Under the pieces are notes generated by a model, which did not search any database, was not told the origin of the DNA, and saw only the letters and a list, made by a program, of their open reading frames with translations. From Avena insularis (Eukaryota; Streptophyta; Magnoliopsida; Poales; Poaceae), in NCBI GenBank assembly GCA_023614405.1, contig CM042687.1:241144292-241208291 (forward strand): 64,000 nt of DNA, in the 5' to 3' direction. Position numbers and translations under genes: made by a program. Shown here in pieces: positions 11,504 through 21,694 of the stretch (positions are counted from its first letter, which is position 1; each line of letters begins with the position of its first letter).

Positions 11504-13148
11504 TGTAGGGTTCGCAGCATAGAAAACAAAAAATTTCCTACGATGTGAACTATGTACCATGATCTATCTATTAGATACAAACAACGGGCGGATGTATATC
11601 CGTAGAGAACATACCCTTGAAGACCGACAAAGCTTAACGAGTTCAACTCGTGGTTGATGTAGACGATCTCTTGCTGATCTCAAGATCGAGAGGAAGTCCT
11701 AGCGCCGCAAATCAGCAGCGCATCCGTGCTCGCACACACGTTCGAGGCACCGAGCAACCTCCGCCTCCTCTCTCTAGCGATGCAGCGGAAGCACGACTCT
11801 TTCTTGCCGAATAGCCACCGGGAACATGTATCTCGCTAGTTCGAGACCATGGGGGATAAATTCCAGAGGGGGAGAGAGATCCTTCACGAGGAGGTGTGAG
11901 TGAGAAGTGAGGAGAGGGGTGCCTTTTATAGGAGGAGGGGGGAACCCCAAGGGGTGGCCGCCATGGGGGCTGCCCTCCTCCCTCTTCATGTGGGTGGACA
12001 CTCCACTCAAAAATTCCTTTAAATTCCCTCCACTCAAAATCCCACTCAAACATGCCATTAAATTTTCACCAAATTTAATGCAAACTCTCATTAAATAAAA
12101 CTCTTTTATTTTATTCAGAATTTTGTCAATTACTTTAATGACAAACATTCACAAATAACCCCTTGCTAGAATTCTATTTCACATGCATAACCACTTTATG
12201 CAATTTCACCCGAAAACCTGTTTCGGTATCTAGTGAAATAAATTCCTGCACTTGTTCATTCTTTCGACATGAAACTTTTGCTCCAATTGGATGTCGGTGT
12301 CTCTTAAGTGTGTCACCCTACGGTTCGTGAATAATGCGGACATGATCAAGACCCCTCTCGGATCAATAATCAGAAGCGGGATCTGGAGACCCATACTGAC
12401 TCCCACACATTCAACGATGACTTTCTTGTGATTGTCGGAACCTTTTATGCTAGTATCTTAATCCCTTTGTTTCACGATATATTACATGTCCGAGATTCGA
12501 TCATCGGTATCTCCATACCTAGTTTGATTTTGTTACTGACATGCACTCTTTTCTCGCTCCCGTGATATAACATTCTAGTGATCAAATCACTTACTTGCAA
12601 GCTAATCAATGTGATATCACCGAGAGGGCCTAGAGTATATCTATCCGTCATCGGGATGAACAAATTCCACTCTCGATCCATGAGCCTCAACATAACACTT
12701 TATTAGTTCTGAATCCATCTTTATAGTCACCCTGTTACGGTGTGACGTTTGATGTTATCAAGAAACTCTTCCGGTGTTAGTGATTGACATGATCTCATGG
12801 TCTAAGGATTAGGATCACTTTGTAAGTTGTTATAGCAATATAAACTCAATGACTTTGATCGTAATGCTATACTTCGGATGAATGTTCATCACACCATTAC
12901 ACTAATGTTGTGATCCCGTTATTAACAACATCCAATGTCCATGATCAGGAAACCTTGATCATCTTGTTAATAAACGAGCTAGTTTATGAGAGAGGCATAA
13001 CTAGGAACTTTCTGTTTGTTTATTAAACACACATGTATTAATGTTTCCATATTAATAAAATTATAGCATGCAAAATAAACATCTATCATATACTTGGAAT
13101 ACACATAATAAACACTTTATTATTGCCTCTCAGGGCATATTCCCTTCA
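11504..13148 (-). repeat. 5' LTR of the Copia element
   Basis: 1645 bases, with the same ends as the LTR at 4863-6506. A minus-strand TATAAAAG box lies at 11933-11940 and would drive the element transcript. Confidence 0.95.
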
Positions 13149-13232
13149 GAGCCTTCCTACCAACTGTGGGCCAGCCGGGTTATCCGGATTATAGACATGC
13201 TATGGTGATACCCATTTAGCATATCCCCAACA
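13149..13232 (-). mobile_element. 84 bp terminal fragment of a Gypsy LTR
   Basis: Read on the minus strand from 13232, this begins TGTTGGGGATATGCTAAATG. It aligns along its length with the LTR starting at 60881 (shared blocks GGGGATATGCTA, ATGGGTATC, ATAGCATGTCT, AACCCGG, TGGCCCA). Only the first 84 bases of that LTR type remain, between the Copia LTR and a gene remnant. Confidence 0.8.
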
Positions 13233-15477
13233 CTTGGCTTCCCTATCTTCAGTTGCAGCCTCTCTGTTTGCGGCATCAGCTACATCCTCTCAGTTTGCGG
13301 CTTCAGCTGAAGCCTCTCTGTTTGCAGCTTCAGCTGCAGCCTCTCTCTTTGCAGTTTCAGCATCATGCTTAGCTATTCTATATTTCCAACAAAGTCCTCC
13401 CCTTTGCTTGTCTTCCCTCTTGCAACTGGGGCAAAACACGAGGAAAGTTTGAAAGAAATGGATCTGAGCATACTTCAGGTTTATATCACACAACGACGTC
13501 TCCTCCCAAAAATTGTGCCTATCTCTAGGGAAATCTTCCTTCATTTTGGTGTACGACGGATCGATGATTCTAGCCGCGAGACTAGCCATTCCATTCCTCT
13601 TATAGTCCCCTTTGATCTTGACAAGATCTTGAATATCGATCCACTTGTGCTCAGGAATTTTGATTCCGCATGAGAAAACTTGACAGAATCAGATGTTTTG
13701 TCGATAGTGCAGAAAACAATTCCTTTATGCACAAGGAATTGACGCAGCGCCGGACACTTCTTGTCGGTCCTGGAAGTATGTAGTTTGTCATCATAAAATG
13801 CATAACCAAAACAATGACAAAATGAGTAACTACAAATGTTGTCCATGCAAGATCATCATCTCTAAATATATTTTTAAGGTACAAAAGTTTAGTAAACGCA
13901 AAATCAAGACTCTCAAATATGGCTTGTCACAATTTTTTAGGTCCTAGTAAAATTTAGTAGTTGCAACATGACCAAATGGATAATTCCATACGCAATAAAA
14001 TTCAGTAGTTGCAAAAATGCAGTACTTGCAAGATCCCCACTATAATAAAATTTGGGACTACGACTATTTAGGCAATGCAATACCACATCCTAAATAAAAA
14101 TTGAAACTACAAAAATTTAGTAAATCTAAGGTGAAAACTCTGAAAGTTATATAGTCACAATTCATTTGGTACTAACAGAATTGAGTAAATGCAATATGAG
14201 CATATGGAAATATTATAGTATTTGCGAGAGCAACATTTGAGCAAAATTTGGGACTAAGACTGTTTAGTAAAGGCAAGATCAACTGTCGGGGGGATAACCC
14301 CCGGGTGGGGAAAGCCAGGCATAAGTAGGCCGGCTCCGGAAGATGCAGGCCGCCTGGCCCCCAGGAAATACAGCTCTAACCGTCTGGCAAGCAAGCCCGG
14401 CTGGGCTTATAACCTTCCCGGCTGACACATCTAGCCGGTGGCCAGAAGAACCGGCCGGGTGGCCGTTCCCACCCGGCTCACCCCGGATTCGATGGAGAGC
14501 ACGGAAGGACTGGCGCTCCGTGCGGGGTACGCTTCTGGCTCTCCCTTGTCATCGAGGAAGCTGGCATGACGTTATGCCCAGCGCTACCCGACGAAGATAA
14601 AGCGAGACGGTCGGCTGGACTAGCGAAAGCGGTCCAGGTGACCGTTAAAGCAAGGGTGACGCCCCAAAGGAAGCCCGAGTGACCAGTAAAGAGAAGGATG
14701 ACGCTAAAAGAAGGGCGTACTGGGTCCTGGCCCACCGGCTGGGCCCTGCAGCCAGCCCTGCCCTGTAAACCCATATCCAAACAGTAAACCCTAGGGCCCG
14801 ATCTGTAATCTGCCCCCTAGACCAGTATATAAGGGAGGGCAGAGCCAGGGTCCTAGGCAAGCAAAAATAGAAGGATAGAAGTGTTAGCATCTAGTTCCCA
14901 TCTTCCTCTAGCCTCCGATAGTAGCTAATAAAACAGCTCAAGGAGCATCTGTACTGAGCATCAAGCTCCCATACATAGTTCATCTTGCAGGAGTAGGGGT
15001 GTTACCTCGCCGAGAGGGCTCCGAACCTGGGTACGTCCCTGTGTTTGCAGTGCACCATGCCCAACCTGTTGCGTGAGCCACCGAATGCATCCGTGTGTCC
15101 CTTCTTTGCCATCCCCGATGGCTCTGCCGTGTTCCACACCATGACATCAACTGATTAAAATCATACAGATGACCACTAAAAGTAAGAAAAACCTGAAAGT
15201 GGTAAACTAAAGAGATCCGATCTATAAACCAGGAGTAGTGGTACATGAGGAAGTGTTGCCTCATTGCCAGTTGAATGATGGCGACATCATTGTCGTACTC
15301 TTCCTCCTCCTTGGTGTACTCGAGGTCCAATCCGACAAACTTGTCCTCATCTTTGTCAAGCCATTCCTCGTACATCCTCGGGACTTGCACGACTGTATCC
15401 TCCTCGTTGGTGTAGACGACATCTATCTTTGTATTGCCATGGGCAGTGAAGCTTGCCTCTCGAGTGTAACCTTCCAT
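13233..15477 (-). pseudogene. 3'-5' exonuclease-like (RNase D/Werner-type domain) pseudogene split by a solo LTR
   Basis: Exon 1 starts at the ATG at 15477. It encodes a signature like that of grass 3'-5' exonuclease-domain proteins: DVVYTNEEDTV, then KFVGLDLEYT (acidic motif I, D-x-E) and DVAIIQLAMRQHFLMYHY near 15235. Exon 2 follows a good acceptor (CTTCCAG, before 13770) with CPALRQFL, IDIQDL and LAARIIDPSY. These lie in two frames, so there is a frameshift near 13665. The 3' end (13261-13367) has about four 27-base repeats coding an Ala/Glu-rich nine-residue unit and is cut at 13232 by an LTR fragment. A solo LTR sits in the intron. The family is inferred to trim nucleic acid 3' ends; this copy is dead. 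Confidence 0.75.
14284..15146 (+). mobile_element. Solo LTR (Gypsy-type) with TSD TCAAC
   Basis: 863 bases starting TGTCGGGGGGATAACCCC and ending ACACCATGACA, with TGTC/GACA inverted ends. The five bases before (14279-14283) and after (15147-15151) are both tcaac, a clear target duplication. A plus-strand TATATAAGG box is at 14826. No internal retrotransposon sequence is present, so this is a solo LTR left by recombination between two LTRs. Confidence 0.93.
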
Positions 15478-16301
15478 AGCGGCAAGGATTAGGCAGAAAG
15501 AACAATAGATGGGATGCATAATATAGAGGATAGGAGTAACAAGAAGGCTTTCAAAAAAACAAAGGGAAGTCTGGAACCGTCGCTGCGATTCAGACATCCT
15601 TGTGGAGAAGCGTGGCGGCGGGAAGGAGAAGACATAAGACAAGAGGACAAGAGGAAGAAGAAGAGGGCTTTCTTCGAAACATGGGATATGCTGGAACCAT
15701 CACTACGATTCAGATGAACTTGTGGATACGTGTGGCAGCGGCCGTTCCATCTTCTGAGTAAACAAATATTTAAAAGGATCCCTCATTAAAAAGAATAATA
15801 ATGAGGATATATGTGTCTTGTGCTGTCACGTCAATTCAAGCTATCAGTCATTTAGTCCTGTCCATTGCGTCACCTATAGCTCATGTGCTCTGCATCACTA
15901 GTTATCACGTGTCAAATCCTAGCATGCAATTTAATTGTGCATGCACAGGTCTTGTCCGCGTGGAAGGCAAGGAAGGGGGCGTAATTAGTGAGGGTGGGCA
16001 CAGAGACCGTCTAAAGGAAGTGAAAAAATTAATCTTGAGGGGAACGTTGGGTCCCACCTGTCAGCGAGTGAATGCACGTGCAAACATGAGTACATTTGAC
16101 TTGGATCGTCCATGGTAGACCTCGATTCCACTGCATGCAAGTGGCGTAGAACCAATTTCATCCAGCGCTCCCGCCTTTCTTTCCCACTGCTTCCCGTGAG
16201 TTCTCGGTGTTTCCCACCGTGTCCAGGCGTGGCCATAAAAGGGGGAGGTCGTCAAGCTATCTTCGACCATACCCGTGCAACTCACAACACAAAAAACCAC
16301 C
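15478..16301. other. Intergenic region with a promoter-like block for the gene at 16302
   Basis: No coding region was recognised. The block 16035-16165 is repeated with changes at 17865-17985. A plus-strand TATA-like box, CCATAAAAGGG, lies at about 16232-16242. About 60 bases further on, an A-rich leader (cacaacacaaaaaaccacc) runs into the ATG at 16302. Confidence 0.6.
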
Positions 16302-16681
16302 ATGCCTGGCCGCCGGCGTCAACATGACGAGCTCCGTGGCAACCTGATGCAGTCAGAGAAGAGGTACCCGAACGGCTGTTGTCGTCATGGTGGCCGAATC
16401 CGCTGGAGTTGCTAGACGTGTTGCCTCCTCCGATTCCTGGGCGCCTACGGATTTACAGGATGGGCACACTGCCGGTTCGCCCTTTCTACAGCCATCACTT
16501 GACCACCGGAGAGCCTTTCACGCCGGTGGTGGTAGAGCGTATCTTTCTGCCGGAATACCGGCAATTGGACAAGCTCGAATTGGTGCGTAGCGACCTCCGG
16601 GAAGCGGTGTGGACCAATCGTGACGATGCTTCCCTGCGTGCCCGCCTCTACCGAGCTGCAGAGGATGTGCAGATGCAATGA
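16302..16681 (+). pseudogene. Unrecognised small gene, frameshifted
   Basis: An ATG at 16302 follows a TATA-like box and a leader. The first frame (MPGRRRQHDELRGN) ends at 16415. A better second frame runs from about 16365 to the stop at 16681 (about 100 residues; ELLDVLPPPIPGRLRIYRMG and a charged C-terminal helix with LREAVW and RLYRAAEDV). One indel near 16370 would join them. I do not recognise the family. The B3-like gene on the other strand ends about 190 bases downstream. It could be a short host gene or a gene piece carried here by a transposon. Confidence 0.45.
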
Positions 16682-16874
16682 GCGCTCATTAATTATCTCA
16701 ATGATGAATAGTATATCTGACCCGCCGTAGCCGCTGCCCCAGCGCCGGCGGCCGCGCGTAGTCTTAGGTTATAACGATGTTTTAGGGCGTAATGAGTGTG
16801 TAGTCTTAAGATTTTTATTTCAAATATCCAATGCCTACATTCATACATCATACATGGCACGCGCACAGCCTAGC

Positions 16875-17351
16875 CTACTCGTCGGAGTTGGAGGAGGATT
16901 CGGAGTGGTAGCAGTGGTGGCACCTGGTGTGGTCGAAGACGCTGACGCTAAACTTTCCTTCGTCGTCGTACTTGAAGACGATGATGTTGCCCACTTTGAT
17001 CTGGTGCAAGTGGGCAAAGCACTCCCAGTCGTTGCCGAAGTACAGCTGGCTGAGGTGGTCGAATTGCAGATCGACTGGGTATCTGTCGGTCCTGAAGCCG
17101 TTTGCCCGCAGCATGGCGAGTGGAGGCAGCTCATTGCCAATCAGCGCCATGAACCGGCGGGGCAGGAGAAGCCTGTCATGCGGCATGCCGAGTTGGATGG
17201 CCACGGCAAACTGGGTGCCTTGGTCGAAATCTTCTGGCAAGGACGACGTTGAGGGAGAGCGTGGTGGCGCGGTGAGTTGGTCGCGTCCTCCACGCCTCCG
17301 TTGGTATCCACGACCACCACTGCATCCCCTCGACCTAGCACCGCCGGACAT
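16875..17351 (-). CDS. B3-like DNA-binding domain protein
   Basis: Uninterrupted frame of 158 codons. I chose the ATG at 17351 (MSGGARSRGC) because a TATA-like CCTTTTAACC lies about 80-90 bases upstream on the minus strand. The longer upstream frame has no start context and would put the 5' leader into protein. The N-terminus is Gly/Arg-rich. Residues about 60-150 resemble the plant B3 fold: LLLPRRFMALIGNELPP, DLQFDHLSQLYFGNDWECF, HLHQIKVGNIIVFKYD, FSVSVFDHTRC. B3 proteins bind DNA in the nucleus. This one is short, with a single domain and an acidic Ser-rich tail. It is the best-preserved host-like gene here. Confidence 0.75.
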   Translation of the reverse strand: MSGGARSRGCSGGRGYQRRRGGRDQLTAPPRSPSTSSLPEDFDQGTQFAVAIQLGMPHDRLLLPRRFMALIGNELPPLAMLRANGFRTDRYPVDLQFDHLSQLYFGNDWECFAHLHQIKVGNIIVFKYDDEGKFSVSVFDHTRCHHCYHSESSSNSDE

Positions 17352-18213
17352 GGCTAGCAACAGGCCGTGGAGAAGGAAAAGGGGAAGGAGGAGAGAGATG
17401 GTGTTCTGTGTGGGAGAAGATTGCCGCGGGTGGCCGGTTAAAAGGGGCAGCATCGGATGCCGACATGGAGGTTGAAGAGGGGCATTAAAGTGTCCAGTCA
17501 GTAGGGCAGGCATTGTGCGGCGCTTGTAGCAGCGATGGAGAGCGTGTCGTCCAGTCTATCAGCATGCCGTCGCGTCGCCATTGATGGTGCAGGCTGCCGC
17601 TGGTCAGCCTTCTGCCAGTGCCTCTGAATCACTACCGTTGCGCCGGATGGGTCGCCCCGCTGGGGCGCCGCGCATCCGCGCGGACAGTGTCGGACACACC
17701 CAGACATTTTGGGTCGGCCCGGCAGTGTGACAGAACTATTTTTTTTCACCATCGAACCGAATGAACCAGTGGTCCGATCCATCAAACCAGTGAACCAGTC
17801 GCCTCACTGGTTCACTGACTGGTCCGGTTTTGAAAACTATGTTGGTATGTGATTGCCAAATGTAGGGTCCCACATGTCAGAGAGTGAAGGTTGGAACGCG
17901 ACTAAGTTTGACTTAGATCGTGCATGGCAGACCTTGATTCCACTACATGCTAGTAGCACGGAACCAATTTCAGGCAGCGCTAGCGTCGCCTCGTAGAACC
18001 GTCATTTTGCTCCACTCCCAACCCACTACGAATGGTCGTGCACCGTTGCACATACTAGGAAGGGCGTTTGCGATCTTGCAATAAGTAGTTTCGCTATTCT
18101 CCGTCTCCTTTCCTCCTCCACGGCCTCATCGTCTTCCTCCTCCATGGCCCCATCCATTTCCACCGCCACGGCATCAGCCTCTTCCTCTGTGTCCTTTCCT
18201 CTTTCCTGTAGTC
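17352..18213. other. Spacer between the B3-like gene and an exonuclease-like pseudogene
   Basis: Contains the minus-strand promoter and leader of the B3-like gene (17352-17440) and, at 17865-17985, the second copy of the block found at 16035-16165. A 10-12 base caaccagtga/ccagtgaacc-type motif recurs near 17755-17825. No gene was recognised. Confidence 0.5.
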
Positions 18214-19140
18214 ATGTACCGGCGGGATTTCCGAAATGACGGAATGATAGGGACCACGTAATTCAACATAGAAGTCCATGGCGAGAAGAATCTCAGTGTC
18301 GTCTACACCACCGACCCTGAGACGGTGAACCGCACTAGTACCCAGTACAAGATTTGGCTGCCTTCAGAAGAAAGCGGGTTCAGGTTCGTGGGTCTCGACC
18401 TTGAGTATAGCCGAGATCGCTGCAAGATTGTCGTGCTGCAACTCTCCATGAAGGAGGACGTCCTTGTTTACTAGCATTTTTGCGAGAAGGGGGTGATCGG
18501 AAGAGCTACATGTTGTTGTCATTTTGTTCCTGAGCCATTTGTTTCCAGAAGTTCTTGCTACATTATTTGTCTGAATCCACTTTCATGCAGGTGGGCGAAA
18601 GAATTAGGTCGCTCTTTGGTGACTTTCTCATGAACCACCAAATAACATTTACTAGTGTTGACACCAGGTCTGACAATGTCCTGGTTACCAGCCCGACTGT
18701 CTGAATTTTCATCCCAGAGGAGTACAGAGTGGACATCCATGATATTTACTAGATCCGAGGGACGACAGGCAACAAGACTGGGATGGCCGATCTTGCCACC
18801 GATCTCATCGACCCGTGGTACACTGAGATGAAGGACAGACTCCCAAGATGTTGGTGGTGCCCTTTAGGGCACGATTATTAGGAGGATAAGCTGCTTTCTG
18901 ACCCTAACCTGAAGTACGCTGCTATTGTCGGGTAAGTCATCCATGAGCTATACCGCCAGATCAAAGTGTTTCGTTCCAGGAAAAGCACCCTTGAACCACC
19001 ACCAAGGCAAGTGGTTTACCGCGTATACCATGATGGAGAGGAATCTAACAGCTGGGGCAAGTGCCCGGAGACATCCTGGGATCGGTCGCCTTCTACGCCA
19101 ATCATTCCAACAGGCTGGGATATCCATTTTTAGTGCATGA
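18214..19140 (+). pseudogene. 3'-5' exonuclease-like pseudogene, plus-strand copy
   Basis: A possible start is MYRRDFRNDGM at 18214, with a TAA at codon 16. The same frame continues with LSVVYTTDPETV, FRFVGLDLEY (acidic motif I) and IVVLQLSMKEDVLVY, then a stop at 18471. An intron-like stretch ends at tttcatgcag near 18590. The second exon has FGDFLMNHQITF, EEYRVDIHDIY, then MADLATDLIDPWY, and a KYAAI block near 18912, each separated by stops. This is the same family as 13233-15477 but on the opposite strand. The B3-like gene lies between the two copies. At least five nonsense changes show it is dead. Confidence 0.75.
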
Positions 19141-19928
19141 TTGTTGTGTTTGTATGGGGCTTTTTATGTTACAAAAACATGTTCTTTCACAAGTACAATG
19201 TGTGATAGCTATGTGTGAGCACTTCCGAATTGTTGTGTATTACCTTTTCAAACTATAATTTGGGTGTGTTTATGACTGTAACCTTCGTTCTAACAATAAT
19301 TATGTTTGTGCCACTACAGCCAAGCACGATGTGCCGAGTTTGCTAGCATCTTATATTATGAATGTGTCCTTAGATTGTGCCCATTTGTGGATAGCGGCAT
19401 CTGATCTTGTGGATCCACCACAATCTTAGGTAGATATATTCAGTAATACTCCCTCCATCCCAAGGCTTAAGGCCTATATATATTTTGTTGAATGGTCAAG
19501 CCACGGAAAGTAAACCGAGGAACTGCATGGCAGTTCTAGATGCTGCCGCATGCAAATGGCACCGACAGAATTTGCATAGTCCAGGGCTGCAGGGCCGGGA
19601 GGCCCTTCATTAAAAGGGGAGGGGGAGGAGGTCCGGGGAGATCGCATTTACCATCACTACGGTCTTTACCTACCATGAAGAAAGTTTGACAGGTCGAGCA
19701 CCATCGGTTTTGACATCACAGGGCTACGATTGCGTGGTCGTGCCGGGCATGAAGGGTGTGTGTGCGACTTGGCGATGGCATGTGGATCTAGAGGGCGGCG
19801 ACACGTATGCAACACACACACACACACACGAAGACATTGCGTCCGGTCCAACACACCACATATAGTCTCATTTTCTAGAAACGACAGAAACAACTTAAAA
19901 TTATTAGGTGTTGTAGGAGGCAGCAAGG
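19141..19928. other. Spacer without a supported gene
   Basis: Holds the 3' flank of the exonuclease-like pseudogene, the MITE end at 19449 and a TATA-like cattaaaagg near 19608 followed by an ATG at 19675 whose frame stops after four codons. A short (AC)n run lies at about 19813-19828. Nothing else was recognised. Confidence 0.4.
19449..19510. mobile_element. Possible Stowaway-type MITE end
   Basis: The sequence after taat at 19445 reads ctccctccatcccaag, the common end of grass Stowaway/mariner MITEs. The opposite inverted end was not found nearby, so only a fragment is claimed. Confidence 0.45.
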
Positions 19929-20864
19929 TCACTTCTTGGCCGGCTTGGAGTGGCGGATCCAGCCGATCCCGAAGGATGGGGATACAAGTCCGGTCCTGAC
20001 GTACTCCCTCAGGAATTTGCCATACGCAGCGTGCTTAGCCTTGGTCGCTGTCTTGAGTGAAGCATTGGAGCTTTTACCGATGCCAACCGCATGTTGAATC
20101 ATGATGTCAATCCTTGGGTTGACTCTTTTGCTACAGAAGGGGCAACTGAGCTCCACACTTAGAGTGTGGAAAGGGACCTTCCCGCTCGTGATACTCTTCA
20201 AGACTTGGCAGCTCTTGTCGTCCCTATACTCCTTGTCAGAGCCCACCTCACTTGAATAATCATGTAATGTGCAGAAAATGCAAAAGAAATGAGCAAAATA
20301 AATTTACTTATACTACTTGTTCTCAAAAATCGCACAAACTAGTAGTGAATTTACTAGTCATGCATAGATATTCGAACAACCATTTCAAGTTACTTTGAAA
20401 ACCACATCATAATTTTACAGGTTTATTACGGCTGTCTCCATAGCTCGCTCCTAAATGTAGAATGTGGAGTAATTCAGAACAAACTAAATCTCTGCATGCA
20501 GCGGGTTGTATGGTGCATCTGATCATGATCGGTAGAATACAGATCACTTGAATAGATTCAGTACTAGTACATCTATAGCCCGACCAGAAAATATGAATAG
20601 TGCACTAGAAATATGGAGAAATAAAAGTACCTCCGGGTACACGAGCGGAACATGCTCGTCGAACTCCTCTCCCTCATCGGGGGCTCCGAAGTCTTCTGCA
20701 CCCATGACCACATAGTCCTCATAAGGGTCGAACTGGACGTCCTCCTCGCCCTAGGCTACATGCATATCCTCGAGATCTGCGGCGGGAGGCGCTGCATCAC
20801 TCGTGGCAAGCGCAGACAGCCCGACGGCAACACCCAAAGACTCACCAACAAGGACTTGCTTCAT
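19929..20864 (-). pseudogene. XS-type zinc-finger gene, two exons, one internal stop
   Basis: Exon 1 (20864-20631, 78 codons) starts MKQVLVGESLGVAVGL and has an acidic tail. A TAG at 20753-20751 interrupts codon 38. The donor GGAG|GTAC is followed by a ~384 base intron and an acceptor before 20246. Exon 2 (20246-19929) encodes a zinc-finger-XS-like domain: LSCPFCSKRV, then IMIQHAVGIGKSS, with the C-x2-C and His placed as in the SGS3/FDM-type family, and ends KPAKK. Members with a full XS domain act with double-stranded RNA in silencing. This gene has only the finger and no XS or XH domain. One nonsense codon is the only visible defect. Confidence 0.7.
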
Positions 20865-21690
20865 GGCGTCAGAAGCAGGAAGGTGGCTGTTCGGCCTCGA
20901 GCTATATGGTGAGGTTTGTAGGTTTTGCTAGATCGGGGAGAATGGGTTAATGCGTGGGAGGGAGACGATGTAGAGGAGAAGGTTTTAAAGAAGGGGCATT
21001 GTTAAGTCTCCTCCTAGGGCCCTCCGCCTCAAGGCTCATCAGTTGGGTGCCCCGGTAGGGCTTCTAGCTGACGCGTGGACGGTTCGTTCCATGGGCCCCA
21101 GCTAGAAGTGAGATTGCAGGCGCGGTACTGTGAGTCCCGTTCCCATTTGCAGCTGGAGCAGTAGTAGGCTTTTCATAGGCGTGACATGACGCCTCAATGG
21201 ATTCTTTAATCTACGCCTCGATCGATTGCTTCTCGTAGAAGGGTCGAAAGGAGGGACGACTAAAAACACAACGGTTAAAGCATGGCTAGACAGACCCATG
21301 CGTTGTCACGCGCTAATGTGAAGGGTACGATGCGTCTAGAGGATGCATCATTCGAACCCCGCTGACATGAAATTATAGTGCACCATACTTGTGCCATGGT
21401 GGACGCGTTGCAACCAGTTAGACAAGCGTGCCGCCGCATTTCCCCCTCACTTCACTAGAAAATACACACATTTTGTATATTTTTGTATACCCTCGTGTAT
21501 ATAAATCTAAATAGTTTATAATTTTTAGAGAATAAAAGGAAATGCATAGACACGCATATACAAAAATTATACACCTTTGTACACTTTCCTTCTAGATTAT
21601 GGAAGTAAAGTATCGGTGGCAAACTCGTTATTTTGCGTGGATAGAGAGGTTCGTCTCTAGAGAGAGAGGGGTTCAACCCTAGACACAACA
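20865..21690. other. Spacer without a supported gene
   Basis: No coding region was recognised. About 21470-21600 is AT-rich, with near-inverted blocks (tgtatatttttgtatac and atacaaaaattatac), compatible with a hairpin or an old MITE, but no clear ends or target duplication were found. Confidence 0.4.
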
Positions 21691-21694
21691 CACA

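Larger units (their letters stand above)
4863..13148 (-). mobile_element. Complete Copia retrotransposon, Angela/BARE-1-like, inactive
   Basis: Two direct LTRs (4863-6506 and 11504-13148) bound a minus-strand internal region with gag, protease, integrase, reverse transcriptase and RNase H in Copia order. The ends read TG..CA. The LTR start in sense orientation (TGAAGGGAATATGCCC, then a GAGGCAATAATAAA-like run) and the tract CAAGTGGGAGAC before the 3' LTR match the Angela/BARE-1 group as I know it. I count about 19 differences in the first ~300 aligned LTR bases, so the insertion is not recent. The flanking 5-mers are ggacc (left) and gagcc (right), which is not a clean target duplication. Confidence 0.93.

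Noticed and set aside
19813..19828. Short (AC)n microsatellite
   Set aside because: Too short to be informative; mentioned only in the spacer entry.
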